A DNA stretch of 64,000 nucleotides from Steromphala cineraria (taxonomy: Eukaryota; Mollusca; Gastropoda; Trochida; Trochidae), in the NCBI GenBank assembly GCA_916613615.1, contig OU744730.1:36379315-36443314 (forward strand). The letters are read 5' to 3'. The notes under the pieces are model-generated. The model saw only the letters and a list, made by a program, of their open reading frames with translations. It ran no database searches and was not told the DNA's origin. This document shows positions 44,740 through 54,765 of the stretch, piece by piece (the stretch's first letter is position 1; the number at the start of each line of letters is the position of its first letter). The position numbers and the translations under genes are program-made.

Positions 44740-45490
44740 GGGGATATAGCTCGACCATGTCAGCTGCTTGTTGTTCTTAGCTCATGGGCTGATTGCATGG
44801 CATGGTCCTTGTACATTTTCAACTTCTTCTCCAAAACCATTGTCTCTAGATAGCTGAAATCTTGTGTACAGACTCCTTGACTGATGAGGATTATCATTTA
44901 TAGCTTTGGTGACCCTGTAGCATCTAATAAGGGACACAGGGCCACTTTCTTAACGGCTATTTTCATCTTCATCTCCAGAAGCTTAAAGCCTAAAAAGCTG
45001 AAACCTTGTATACATATTCCTTGACTAGTGAGGATAATAGTAGGCTGCTATCAGTTTTTATGAAGTTTCCCCGCCGCCGCACTCGTATAACTAGCTATAA
45101 TTTTTTCCCACTTAGCTTTCAAGAACTCTTATTCATACCTTACTACTCATACTTTGGGGGAACGATTTTGAAACGTTCACTTTCAAGGTCAAAGGTCAAG
45201 GTCTTGAGCTATGTAATCACTCTTAAGAATTCCTTGTAAACAGGATAACTTGAAAAGTTTTTGTGCTATGAAGCTCTGACTTTCGAGGGTGATATATACC
45301 AAGTTAAAGGTCAAGGTCATGAGATATGAGTTATGGTGGAATGTGCACCTAATTTGGATATAGCTTTATTCCATTTAGCTTTTCAGAACTCATGAACATG
45401 TCTAAGTGTTTACACCTCCGGGGAATTATTATGTTCACTTTCAAGGTCAAAAGTGAAGGTCACGAAATATAAAATCACTTAAAATTTTTA
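44740..45490 (+). repeat. Pearl-like/AGCTCATG-type repeat interrupted by DIRS copy C
   Basis: It has AGCTCATGGGCTGATTGCAT, then GACTCCTTGACTGATGAGGA units like those at 36.8 kb, then AAGGTCAAGGTC-containing units. ATTCCTTGTAAACAGGATAA and GAAAAGTTTTTGTGCTATGA here recur at 48943-48990 beyond DIRS copy C, so the DIRS element landed inside this repeat. Confidence 0.65.
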
Positions 45491-45648
45491 ACCTGCCTTA
45501 ACTTAGAAAGTTGCCACTTACCTTTCCTCATGAGAAAGTAGACGTTTTTACCGCGAACTCACTGTGTAACTGGAAGGGCTGCTCCCTCCCCGCTGAGCAT
45601 GCGCGGGAAATACATCACATCCTTAGTGAAAAAATCATTCTTTCCTAA
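45491..45648 (+). repeat. DIRS copy C left inverted terminal repeat
   Basis: Complementary to 48755-48909, with landmarks AGTTGCCACTTACCTTTCCT, ACCGCGAACTCACTGTGTAA and GCTGAGCATGCGCGGGAAAT. Few mismatches. Confidence 0.9.
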
Positions 45649-46659
45649 CTTATCACCACGTTCGCACGTGTTTTCTCACTTCGTAATCGCTTTTCTTCTA
45701 CAGTTTGGTTTTGGTATTTTATCCTTTTTTATGCCATCCTAGTCCCTTTTAACTGCTCCCTTACGTCTTTTCTTCCTTCTCGCATCAATTTTTCTCACTT
45801 TGTTATGTTTCGCGATCTTTCGCGATCTTGCACAATCTGATAAATTTTCTCGTCACTAATGCATTCTACCTCCCTTTATGGCTTGGTTTGCATAATTGCT
45901 TGTATTTTCATATCTTGGATCGGGTTTGATTTCCCTTTCTACCCCGTCTGCCCTGTTTGTTTACATCGTCGCCATCTTTGTCGATGTCTACTAGCATTCC
46001 TGCACATACGCATTTTTGCCTCTTCCTTAACCTTCTGCCTGCTGGATTGTTTTTAAGTTTTTGCTTTGAGCTCAAAAAGTGTAAAATTTTAACAATGACG
46101 TCACATTGGATTCTATCATATTTAGCTTCTCTCTCATTTCTAAAACACAGAATTTTAAAATAAAATATATTCTTGTAAATTAATTGTCATAATTACTTGT
46201 CATAGTTTTTATTTCCCCCAAATAATCTAATAATTTTCTACAATTAGGTTTATCTCCACATGACAATGAATAAAAATGAAAAATTACACAAGTCATAATT
46301 TTGTACTTAATTTTCAAAATCGGATTTTTTTGTCAATAAATATTTCTTTAGAAAATAATTTATATCAGTTTATTCAGAAATAAATTCTGCACCAGAATGC
46401 GACTTTATTCCAACAAACAAGAGCTTGTTACAAACGATGTTAGTTGAAATGATAAATTTTCAACGTAATTTCAAGCAGTCAATATGTTTACTCAACGATG
46501 CCATTTACTTCCGTGTTGATGTTTTTACAAATAACGTATCAATCATTTTCAAAATTACACCAAAATTTAAGTAATCGGTTTGCCTTTCTATGTCCCAAAT
46601 ATGAGTTAAATATTTTCGTTTTCATACAAATATACGTCCATCTCTTATTGATATCGCCA

Positions 46660-47400
46660 CTAATGATGGACTAAATCAGGAACTGTTCATAGACGCTTCA
46701 CTCCAAGGTTGGGGAGCCCACCTCAGAGATCACAACATCAGGCGTGTGGACTTATCCTCAGACGTCTTGGCACTCCAACAGCCTAGAGATGTAGGCCGTC
46801 ATCCTGGCAATATCGCACTGGCTCCCGGTTCTCCGAGGCACCCAGCTACTCCTGGCCTCTGACAACTCTACAGTGGTCTGGACCATCAAGAACCAGGGGA
46901 CAGCTTCTCGACCAGGCTCTCGAACTCTTCCACCTTCTGGACGACAACCAGATCATGATCCGGGCTTGTCACATCCCAGGTTGCAGGAATGTCCTCGCGG
47001 ATGCCCTCTCCAGACCAGACAAGCCCTCTCCCACGGAGTGGATGCTTCACCCAGAGGCATTCACCCTGTTCCCCGCCCAGATCCACCGGCCTCTTCTGGA
47101 TCTGTTCGCCACAAAGCACTTCCGGATCCAGCAGTTTGGGCTGTAGACACAATGTCATTGTCCAGGGAGAATCTGGATGCGTACGCCCTTCCACCTCCGG
47201 TTCTCCTGCCCAAGATCGTCGCCAAGGTCAAGGACACGCTTCACCTCCGACTGACTTTAGTCGCGCCCTTCTGGCCAGCGAGAAGTTGGTTTTCAGACCT
47301 CTTGCTACTCGCCGAAAGAAACCCTCTTCCGCTCCCTCAGTGGCCGAATCTGCTTCTGCATCCTCACAGCCGTCAGCTTCATCCGGATCCAGACAGATAC
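46660..47400 (+). pseudogene. DIRS RNase H and C-terminal pol part (copy C)
   Basis: LFIDASLQGWGAHLRD is the RNase H start. A TAG interrupts it near 46790, then LLASDNSTVVW follows. After a frameshift near 46900 come LDDNQIMIRACHIPGCRNVL and ADALSRPD, the last RNase H motif. The frame then changes again to the conserved DIRS pol tail VAPFWPARSWFSDLLLLAER. RT proper is absent. Confidence 0.8.
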
Positions 47401-48440
47401 GCTCTACACGTTTGGACCATCTGCAGAGATCTCTCCAAGCCAAGGGATACTCCCACCGTGTAGCCAGCGCCATCTCTAAGGCCCACAGAGTTTCCACCAG
47501 GGCACTTTACGACGACAAATGGTGTTCTTTTGAGAAGTACTGCAAGGACGCTAGCCGCGATCCCATGCTAGCGGATCCCAAGTTTGTGGCCAACTTCCTG
47601 CACCTGAAACGTCACCTCATGGGTGGGACCATCTCCCCGTACTTGTCGGCTCTCAACTCCGTCCTAGGCGTCAAGACCGACAGGAAGTTCTCAACGGTTC
47701 CAGAGCTGGTGGCTCTTCTCAAGTCCTCCACCTGGAAGATCAGAAGCTCAAGTTCCGGCCACCAGCTTGGGATCTCAACGTCGTTCTCAAGTACCTCCAA
47801 GGAGCCCCTTTTGATCTGCTGTCAGAGGCCTCCTTTCGAAACCTATCCAGAAAGACGGCCTTTCTACCGTCCTTTGCTACTGCCGCCAGAGTCAACGAGC
47901 TTTACGCTTTGGATGTTACTAGAGTACGTTTTGAACGCTCCAGGAAGGGTTCAGTCCACCTTGGCCTCCTCTGGGACTTTGTCACCAAGATCCAGCCTGG
48001 CAAGACTTTCACCATTCCTCCACTCTCCCAGATCGTCTCCTCTGCAGAGGCTGAAGAGCTCTCCATGTGCCCAGTCCATGCTCTCCGGGAGTACATCGAC
48101 CGCTCCGTTCCCCTACGAGGCACCAGGAAGAGGCTCTTCCTCCCCCTACCTCCATCTGGTAAGGACGAGGTCACTAGGAACACTCTCTCGCTGTGGCTCC
48201 GCACCGTCATCCTCACTGCTTATGACGCGGCCGGCTTGCCTCACCCTGTCGCCAGCAACCCGCACGAAATCAGAGCACTTGCTTCTACCATGGCCCTGCA
48301 ACGTAACTGCTCTGTTCCAGCCATCATGGAGGGATGTTTTTGGCGCTCTACTACTGTCTTCGCATCTCACTACCCGAGGGACTTGGCTGTCGAAGATGTG
48401 CAAGGGCTTCAATCCTTTGGACCGTTGGTGGTAACTCAAC
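47400..48440 (+). pseudogene. DIRS tyrosine recombinase (copy C)
   Basis: The N-terminal core-binding part (GYSHRVASAISKAHRVSTRA, FLHLKRHLMGGTISPYLSAL) runs to about 47735. A frameshift there moves to the catalytic part: AFLPSFATAARVNELYALDV with Arg I, PHEIRALASTMALQ with His and Arg, and FASHYPRDLAVED with the nucleophile Tyr. It ends near 48440 at a possible splice donor (TATAGG|GTAAGC). Only one frameshift separates it from an intact recombinase, so it is better preserved than copy A. Confidence 0.85.
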
Positions 48441-48754
48441 GTCTCTATAGGGTAAGCTTTCCGCTTTTATACTTTGTTACTTCTCACTGTCGCACCTGTT
48501 TCGTTGTTTCGTTGTTGGCGACTTGTTGGGGTTCACCGTCTGCTTCTCTGTGCAGTGCCTACGGTCGTTCCCACTCCGGGAGGTTTAGACTGGATGTCCT
48601 TTCTACGCTTGACTCGTCCTCCCTCCTCCCTGCTGTCGGCAGTGGCAACTTTCTAAGTTAAGGTAGGATAAAAATTTATTAAAATCTAGAGGATATACTC
48701 CCACCCAGGCTCCCCTTCGGCCATCGTTGGATCCCTACTTCCGAGGTTCGTACC

Positions 48755-48909
48755 GGAAAGAATGATTTTTTCACTCAGGATGGGACGTATTTCCCGCGCA
48801 TGCTCAGCGGGCAGGGAGCAGCCCTTCCAGTTACACAGTGAGTTCGCGGTAAAAACGTCTACTTTCTCATGAGGAAAGGTAAGTGGCAACTTTCTAAGTT
48901 AAGGTAGGT
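48755..48909 (+). repeat. DIRS copy C right inverted terminal repeat
   Basis: Inverted partner of 45491-45648. Ends CTTTCTAAGTTAAGGTAGG, also found internally at 48644-48666. Confidence 0.9.
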
Positions 48910-49581
48910 ATTTAAATATATAAAATATTTAGATTTTAATAAAATTCCTTGTAAACACGATAATTTGAAAAGTTTTTGTGCTATGAAGTTTAGATTTTGT
49001 ATATATTATCTCTTGAGAAGATCAAAATTTTAGAAAAGTTTTGGGTACGAACAGTCGAAGGTCAAGGTCACAGCAAGGTCAACATATATTGAGAAAATGG
49101 ATTATTTTTAACACTTCATTCATTACATTATTGTTATACTCAATTTAATGTGTTCATTGATTGTGTGACCTTGAGTTTCACAGGTCAAGGTCAAAAGAAA
49201 ATGCCCAATTTGGTGAGGCCTGCAAAAGGCGGAACAGGGTAAGGTGAAACCCCAAGTTTCGGGGCTGCTCTGCTTTTGCGGTGTCCAGCAAACGCTAATC
49301 TAGTTATTTATAGCTTTGGTGATCTTTTGGCATCAAGGGAACCCCCTTATAACCTATTTTTGTCTTTTTTTCAGAAGCATGAGGCCGAGAAAGGGACCTT
49401 TTCAAAGCTATGGCCATCCTAGAATTTTCAGGGCCATCAGTTAAGGGTCAATTATTAATGCTGGTAAAACTTACCATTCAACTAATGTTTGGCTGGGGTA
49501 TAAGTCGACAGCTCCTGACGGCTTGTTTTATTTAGTATTTTACCATGCTTATGCTAATGAAATTTTTTTTTAATTACAAGA
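48910..49581 (+). repeat. Remainder of interrupted repeat, then intron end
   Basis: The AAGGTCAAGGTCA units and CTTATAACCTATTTTTGTC piece continue the repeat broken at 45490. A foldback with CCCCAAGTTTCGGGG lies near 49247-49265. The last 30 bp is the pyrimidine-rich acceptor of the next exon. Confidence 0.55.
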
Positions 49582-49661
49582 TTTAGAAGATCCTTCTGTC
49601 TATCGAGATCTGAAGAAGCCAATTGGAGCTCTTAATGAAGAGCGTCTAGCCAGGATACGGG
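49582..49661 (+). CDS. NSMAF: BEACH-domain exon (NSMAF/FAN-like), downstream of two
   Basis: This 80-bp exon lies between TTACAAG| and ATACGG|GTAAGA. With the last base of the exon at 23351 it reads D-LEDPSVYRDLKKPIGALNEE followed by RLARIR, ending in phase 0. The BEACH consensus here is LDLxDPxxYRDLxKPxGALN, and GALNxERL is the form I associate with NSMAF. No next exon (expected to carry a YGSHYS-like motif) was found up to 64000. The short size and lack of an internal ATG would hide it from frame-based calling. Confidence 0.85.
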
Positions 49662-49812
49662 TAAGATGTCAAAGTTTATACCTCTGAGTTATTAAAAGAA
49701 TGAATTTTTAGCTAATCTGGCCTGTAGATTTTTAGATATTTTTCACAGGAGTCCTGATCTGGGTGATATCTTTTTCATTGTTTGATTTTGCTTTCAAACT
49801 TCAAGCTGGCTT

Positions 49813-49928
49813 TTCCACAACAACGTAAATGTGTAAATTGTCAACATTTTCTATCGTCTTGTGATTCTTCTAAAGTACCTTGTACTTTTGACACTCGTTG
49901 CCTTATGTGTAAGCAGGCTTTCGGGTGA
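49813..49928 (+). other. Unrecognised cysteine-rich coding-like patch
   Basis: One frame reads KCVNCQHFLSSCDSS, PCTFDTRCLMCKQAFG and then a stop: six Cys including two CxxC pairs, as in a small zinc knuckle. It is out of frame with, and directly before, the L1 remnant. It could be a fragment of an element protein; chance is not excluded. Confidence 0.3.
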
Positions 49929-50301
49929 TAAACTACATGAATTAAATGAAAAAAGAGAAAGAGACCATTCGAATAGAAAAAAATAAAAGGAATCATATTA
50001 GAAGTAAAGCAAAATGGTATGAAGAAGGTGAAAAAAACACTGAATACTTCCTTAATTTTGAGAAAAGAAACTACTTATATAAACATATGAAAGAAATACT
50101 TGACTCAAATGGAAAAAGTGCAACAAACATAACTGACATTGTCAGTGAAACTTCAAAATTTTACAATAACCTTTACAGCACCCAGCATGAGGAAAACTGG
50201 GAAGTGTACGCTGACCAATTTACAAATATTGACGTCAAATTAAACCAACATGAGAGAAGCAGCTGTGAAGTTCCTATAACTCTAAATGAATGTGCTTTTG
50301 T
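49925..50301 (+). pseudogene. L1-type LINE ORF2, 5' piece (split gene)
   Basis: Encodes the linker between endonuclease and RT of L1/Tx1-type ORF2: RSKAKWYEEGEKNTEYFLNF, then FYNNLYSTQ. The frame breaks at 50301 inside ...LNECAFV and continues exactly in frame at 58483 (LKCMKNRKSPGSDG), 8.18 kb away. The endonuclease domain upstream is missing (5' truncation). Confidence 0.85.
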
Positions 50302-50345
50302 TATACCCCCACCTACGAAGTAGTGGGGGTATATAGCGCTCCGCC

Positions 50346-50400
50346 TGTCCGTCCGTCCGTCTGTCTGTCCGTCCGTCTGTCCGTCTGTCCGTCCGGGCTT
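50346..50400 (+). repeat. (GTCY)n microsatellite
   Basis: Runs of GTCC and GTCT. A second tract at 50510-50565 starts the nested element. Such tracts are the hallmark microsatellite of mini-me / DINE-1 / pearl elements. Confidence 0.9.
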
Positions 50401-50462
50401 GTCCGTCCGGGCATTCTTCAATATTAACTATTGAATTCTACTACTTGTTTAACTGATGGTTT

Positions 50463-53400
50463 TTAGCTCACCTTTACAAAGTAAATGTGAGCTTATGTCA
50501 TGGCGCTTCGTCCGTCGTCCGTCTGTCTGTCCGTCCGTCTGTCCGTCCGTCTGTCCGTCCGTAAACTTTCAGGAAAAAGACTACTCCTCCTAAACGAATC
50601 CAGATATCATTCTGAAATTGTAGTATGTTATACCCATGGTGATTCCTCACAGAAAGGTAGATGTTTCAGTTTTGAGAATCCAAGATGGCTGCCACGGCAG
50701 CCATATTGAATTTTCAATTAGATTTCATGAAAAAGACTACTCCTCCTTTACCAATCCAGATACCATTCTGAAATTGTAGTATGTTATACCCATGGTGATT
50801 CCTCACAGAAAGGTAGACGTTTCGGTTTTGAGAATCCAAGATGGCCGTCATGGCAGCCATATTGAATTTTCAATTAGATTTCATGAAAAAGACTACTCCT
50901 CCTATACGAATCCAGATATCATTCTGAAATTGTAGTATGTTATACCCATGGTGATTCCTCACAGAAAGGTAGATGTTTCAGTTTTGAGAATCCAAGATGG
51001 CCGCCATGGCAGCCATATTGAATTTTCAATTAGATTTCACGAAAAAGACTACTCCTCCTATACAAATCCAGATACCATTCTGAAATTGTAGTATGTTATA
51101 CCCAAGGTGATTCCTCACAGAAAGGTAGATGTTTCAGTTTTGAGAATCCAAGATGGCTGCCACGGCAGCCATATTGAATTTTCAATTAGATTTCATGAAA
51201 AAGACTACTCCTCCTTTACCAATCCAGATACCATTCTGAAATTGTAGTATGTTATACCCATGGTGATTCCTCACAGAAAAGTAGACGTTTCGGTTTTGAG
51301 AATCCAAGATGGCCGTCATGGCAGCCATATTGAATTTTCAATTAGATTTCATGAAAAAGACTACTCCTCCTATACGAATCCAGATATCATTCTGAAATTG
51401 TAGTATGTTATACCCATGGTGATTCCTCACAGAAAGGTAGATGTTTCAGTTTTGAGAATCCAAGATGGCCGCCATGGCAGCCATATTGAATTTTCAATTA
51501 GATTTCACGAAAAAGACTACTCCTCCTATACAAATCCAGATATCATTCTGAAATTGTAGTATGTTATACCCAAGGTGATTCCTCACAGAAAGGTAGATGT
51601 TTCAGTTTTGAGAATCCAAGATGGCTGCCATGGGAGCCATATTGAATTTTCAATTAGATTTCATGAAAAAGACTTCTTCTCCTAAACCAATCTAGATATA
51701 CTTTCTAAATTGTAGTATGTTATACCTATAGTGATTCCGCACAGAAAGGTAGACGTTTCAGTTTTGAGAATCCAAGATGGCCGCAAAAGCAGCCATATTG
51801 ACTTTTCAGCTGCAATGACACATCATTATTATTAAATTTTAAGCTTTCATCAAGTGATCACTTGCATCAAATAAATTCTCTAATTTGAACTTACTAATCA
51901 TAATATTATCTTGAATATGGAATATTTAAGATTGTCATGCAAGTTGTTCTATATTTTTAAGTGTTTTTAAAAAAAAATTAAGATATAAGACAAACATAAT
52001 TAATTAATTTGCTTAAAATCTTCATGGTAACTAGCTGCAAAAACCCATCACATTAAACATCATGTTAAATTTTAAACAATGGTATTTCCCTTATATTCCT
52101 TTAAATACCACACATAAGGGGTCAACCAGAGTTCAGATATGCCTCTAGAGTCCACAATGCTATTCTAATACACATCCTGATACAGGCTGCTAGCATCACA
52201 GTGTCAGCTGCTAGTCTGTTGCATAATCAACCTGACCCAATTGATATTGCAGAGCAATATGCTATATGGCCATGTGTATGCAATAAGAGTTATGGAAATT
52301 AGACTTGTAATCTCATGACAGTGATATGTTCTTTCTAAGAATATTAACTTACACAAAAGTTGTCATCAATAAGTTTTGTGTTTAGCAATCTTCATGACAA
52401 GTTGATGTGGAAAGAGTTATTTTGTATCAGGTTCCATTTCCTGTGTTTACTCATATTTGTACCATTTCTATATATAGTTTTATTCTGTCAAAAAGGCCAC
52501 AGGCCCACAGGACATAACATGTCAAAAGCAAAAACACAAAGTTTTTGTACCATTTCTATATCTAACAGAAGTTCTTCTTGACACAAAATCAATTTAGGAC
52601 ATAAGCTAACTATGTTTTGTGAAATTATATATATTTTTCACAACAATACATGTTCTCTCCCGTCAAGTTTTTAAATACCACACATAAGGGCTTAGCCAGA
52701 GTTCAGGTTTACATGCTCAGCACACTATTCTTCTCCAAATACACAAAGCCAAATCCACAAATTGCTACCCTCTCCTTAAGGATCTGGGGCTAGCAGCCCT
52801 GCCTGCTTGTATGTTGCTTAGTTATCTTTACTTAATTGATAAATACAACATAATGATGTATGGCAATTATCATATCTAAGCAATGGACTTTATGGAAAGT
52901 ATATAAATTGACTTTATGAAAAGTATACTTGTATTCTATTAATAATAATACTTTTTACAAATAACAATTTAAACAAGTCAAGAATCAGCTTTTGTGTACA
53001 ACAATCTGCAAGATGAGTTAATATTAATAAGTCAAGAATCAGCTTTTATGTACAGTAATCTACATAAGTTATTGTAGAAAGAGGTAATTTGTATCAGGTT
53101 CCAGTTCCAATACCATATGTTTTATGAAAACCTGTAAAACTAAATGATAATTGTATCATGCTGAAGGGGCTCTGGGAACAACATGTCAACATAGAAGTCA
53201 TTATTTTTCAATTAGATTTCAGGCCAAGTACTTCTCCTACTAAATCAATTAAGATATCATTCTGAAAAGTGAGTATTTTTTTATATAGTGATTCCTGACA
53301 AAGACGCATTCATTTTATTATCAAGAATCCAAGAATACATTTCCTGGTCAATCAAATGAATGTGTTTATATTTGTATTGATGCACTTGTTGTAATATTTA

Positions 53401-54765
53401 TCAACACTATAAATACAGTTACAAACAAATTTATGAATCATCTTTATCTGCGAACAGCCTGAACCATGAGTGTTTTAATAAATCCTTTTAAATAAAACAT
53501 ATAATGATATCAGTGGGTTACATAATTCCTGACACTTCATAAAAGGCCAAATAACATAGCCAGTGAGGGATCTGATTATGATCTGAACGATGATTATCTA
53601 GATAATTATAATGATCATTCAATTCAATCAAATCCTTTTCAAAAGCATTTAAAATGATTAAATTTGTTCACTCTCAACACTAACTTTGTTTCCATGCAAT
53701 TAATATTAAAATACTTCAATAAACATATTACTGAGTTGACCTCCAGATTATTTCTATAGCAAACCTCTCTTCTACCCCCCACCCCTTCTATCCCCCCTTC
53801 CCCTCCTCCCCTTTCCTCTCCTGTCCTTCCATTGCAAACCTCTCTTCTATCCCTCCTTTCCCCTCCTATCCTCCAGCCCCTCTCCTGCAACTCCCCTCTT
53901 AATATCTGTATTGCATACTGAATTAAGGGGAAGACACTCACATTATGGAATAACAGTAACTTACATAAGAGGATAAGTTACATAAGCTACATGCAGGTGC
54001 AAGAGGTCATCACAGGTCATCATATCTAGTAATTAGCATAAACCCCCATGTGGCTAGCCTATTCTGACCAATCAGATTGCACTAACATATGTCAAGATTT
54101 AAGATATTCAGAAATCTTCAGTTAGAATCACATGAGACATTGACCTGGACAGTTTACTTTGGCAATTGGACTTATCACTAGCTGAATTTGTGATTTGTGT
54201 CAGAGGGATATATTCCAAATGTTTATGTGCATCTTTTTTTAGTTCTTTGGAAGTTGAGAGTGTGACTAATCTAACATTGGATTAACCAGTTTGTTGACTT
54301 TTGTGATTGTGTTTGAAAACTTTGGTCAGAGTACTGTACAAGTACTTTTAAGAAAGAATTCTTGAGATTTTCGGGACTATTTCTTGACTTCAAGAGTCAC
54401 AAAACCTGTTATTATTGATTGACATTTAAATGAATACTCCTAAACCAATCAAGATAATGAAATTAATATGGATGCCCACATATAAGTAACAATTAGAAGA
54501 TTAAAAAATACAAGATGGTCACCAATTCAGCCATAGATATACAAAAAAGTTATACAAAAACCTACTGCTTGTTAACAAATCATGATTTATTAACATTCTT
54601 GTATTAATGTTTGTTCGTGCTCTAATTTTTTCCAACAGAAGACTAGCATTTTAAAAGATACAAAAATCATGATGGCAGCCATAATCAATTATCATTTAAA
54701 ATATGGTTACACAATTAAACTATATTACCACATCATTCATTTTAAGGTGAGCTTCTGTACCCTCG
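50463..54765 (+). mobile_element. AGCTCACC-family element with eight 156-bp units
   Basis: It starts AGCTCACCTTTACAAAGTAA (hairpin) plus (GTCY)n and ends AAGGTGAGCTTCTGTACC. Units begin at 50573, 50729, 50885, 51041, 51197, 51353, 51509 and 51665, exactly 156 bp apart, each with TTCCTCACAGAAAGGTAGA and AATCCAAGATGG. Units 2-4 and 5-7 repeat as a trimer. Downstream, 51820-54740 is AT-rich with weaker internal repeats (TAAATACCACACATAAGGG at 52112 and 52673; AAGTCAAGAATCAGCTTTT at 52978 and 53030). Confidence 0.8.
53760..53905. repeat. Polypyrimidine tract, about 145 bp
   Basis: Almost only C and T on the plus strand, with a repeated block around CAAACCTCTCTTCTA. It could form triplex (H-DNA) structure. 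Confidence 0.8.

Larger units (their letters stand above)
45491..48909 (+). mobile_element. DIRS-type retrotransposon, copy C, gag and RT missing
   Basis: Inverted terminal repeats lie at 45491-45648 and 48755-48909. The internal complementary region at 48644-48666 repeats CAACTTTCTAAGTTAAGGTA from the right terminus. GC-rich coding remnants of RNase H and tyrosine recombinase fill 46660-48440. Between the left repeat and 46650 there is only AT-rich DNA where gag and RT should be, so an internal deletion or replacement has occurred. Related to copy A, distinct from copy B. Confidence 0.85.
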
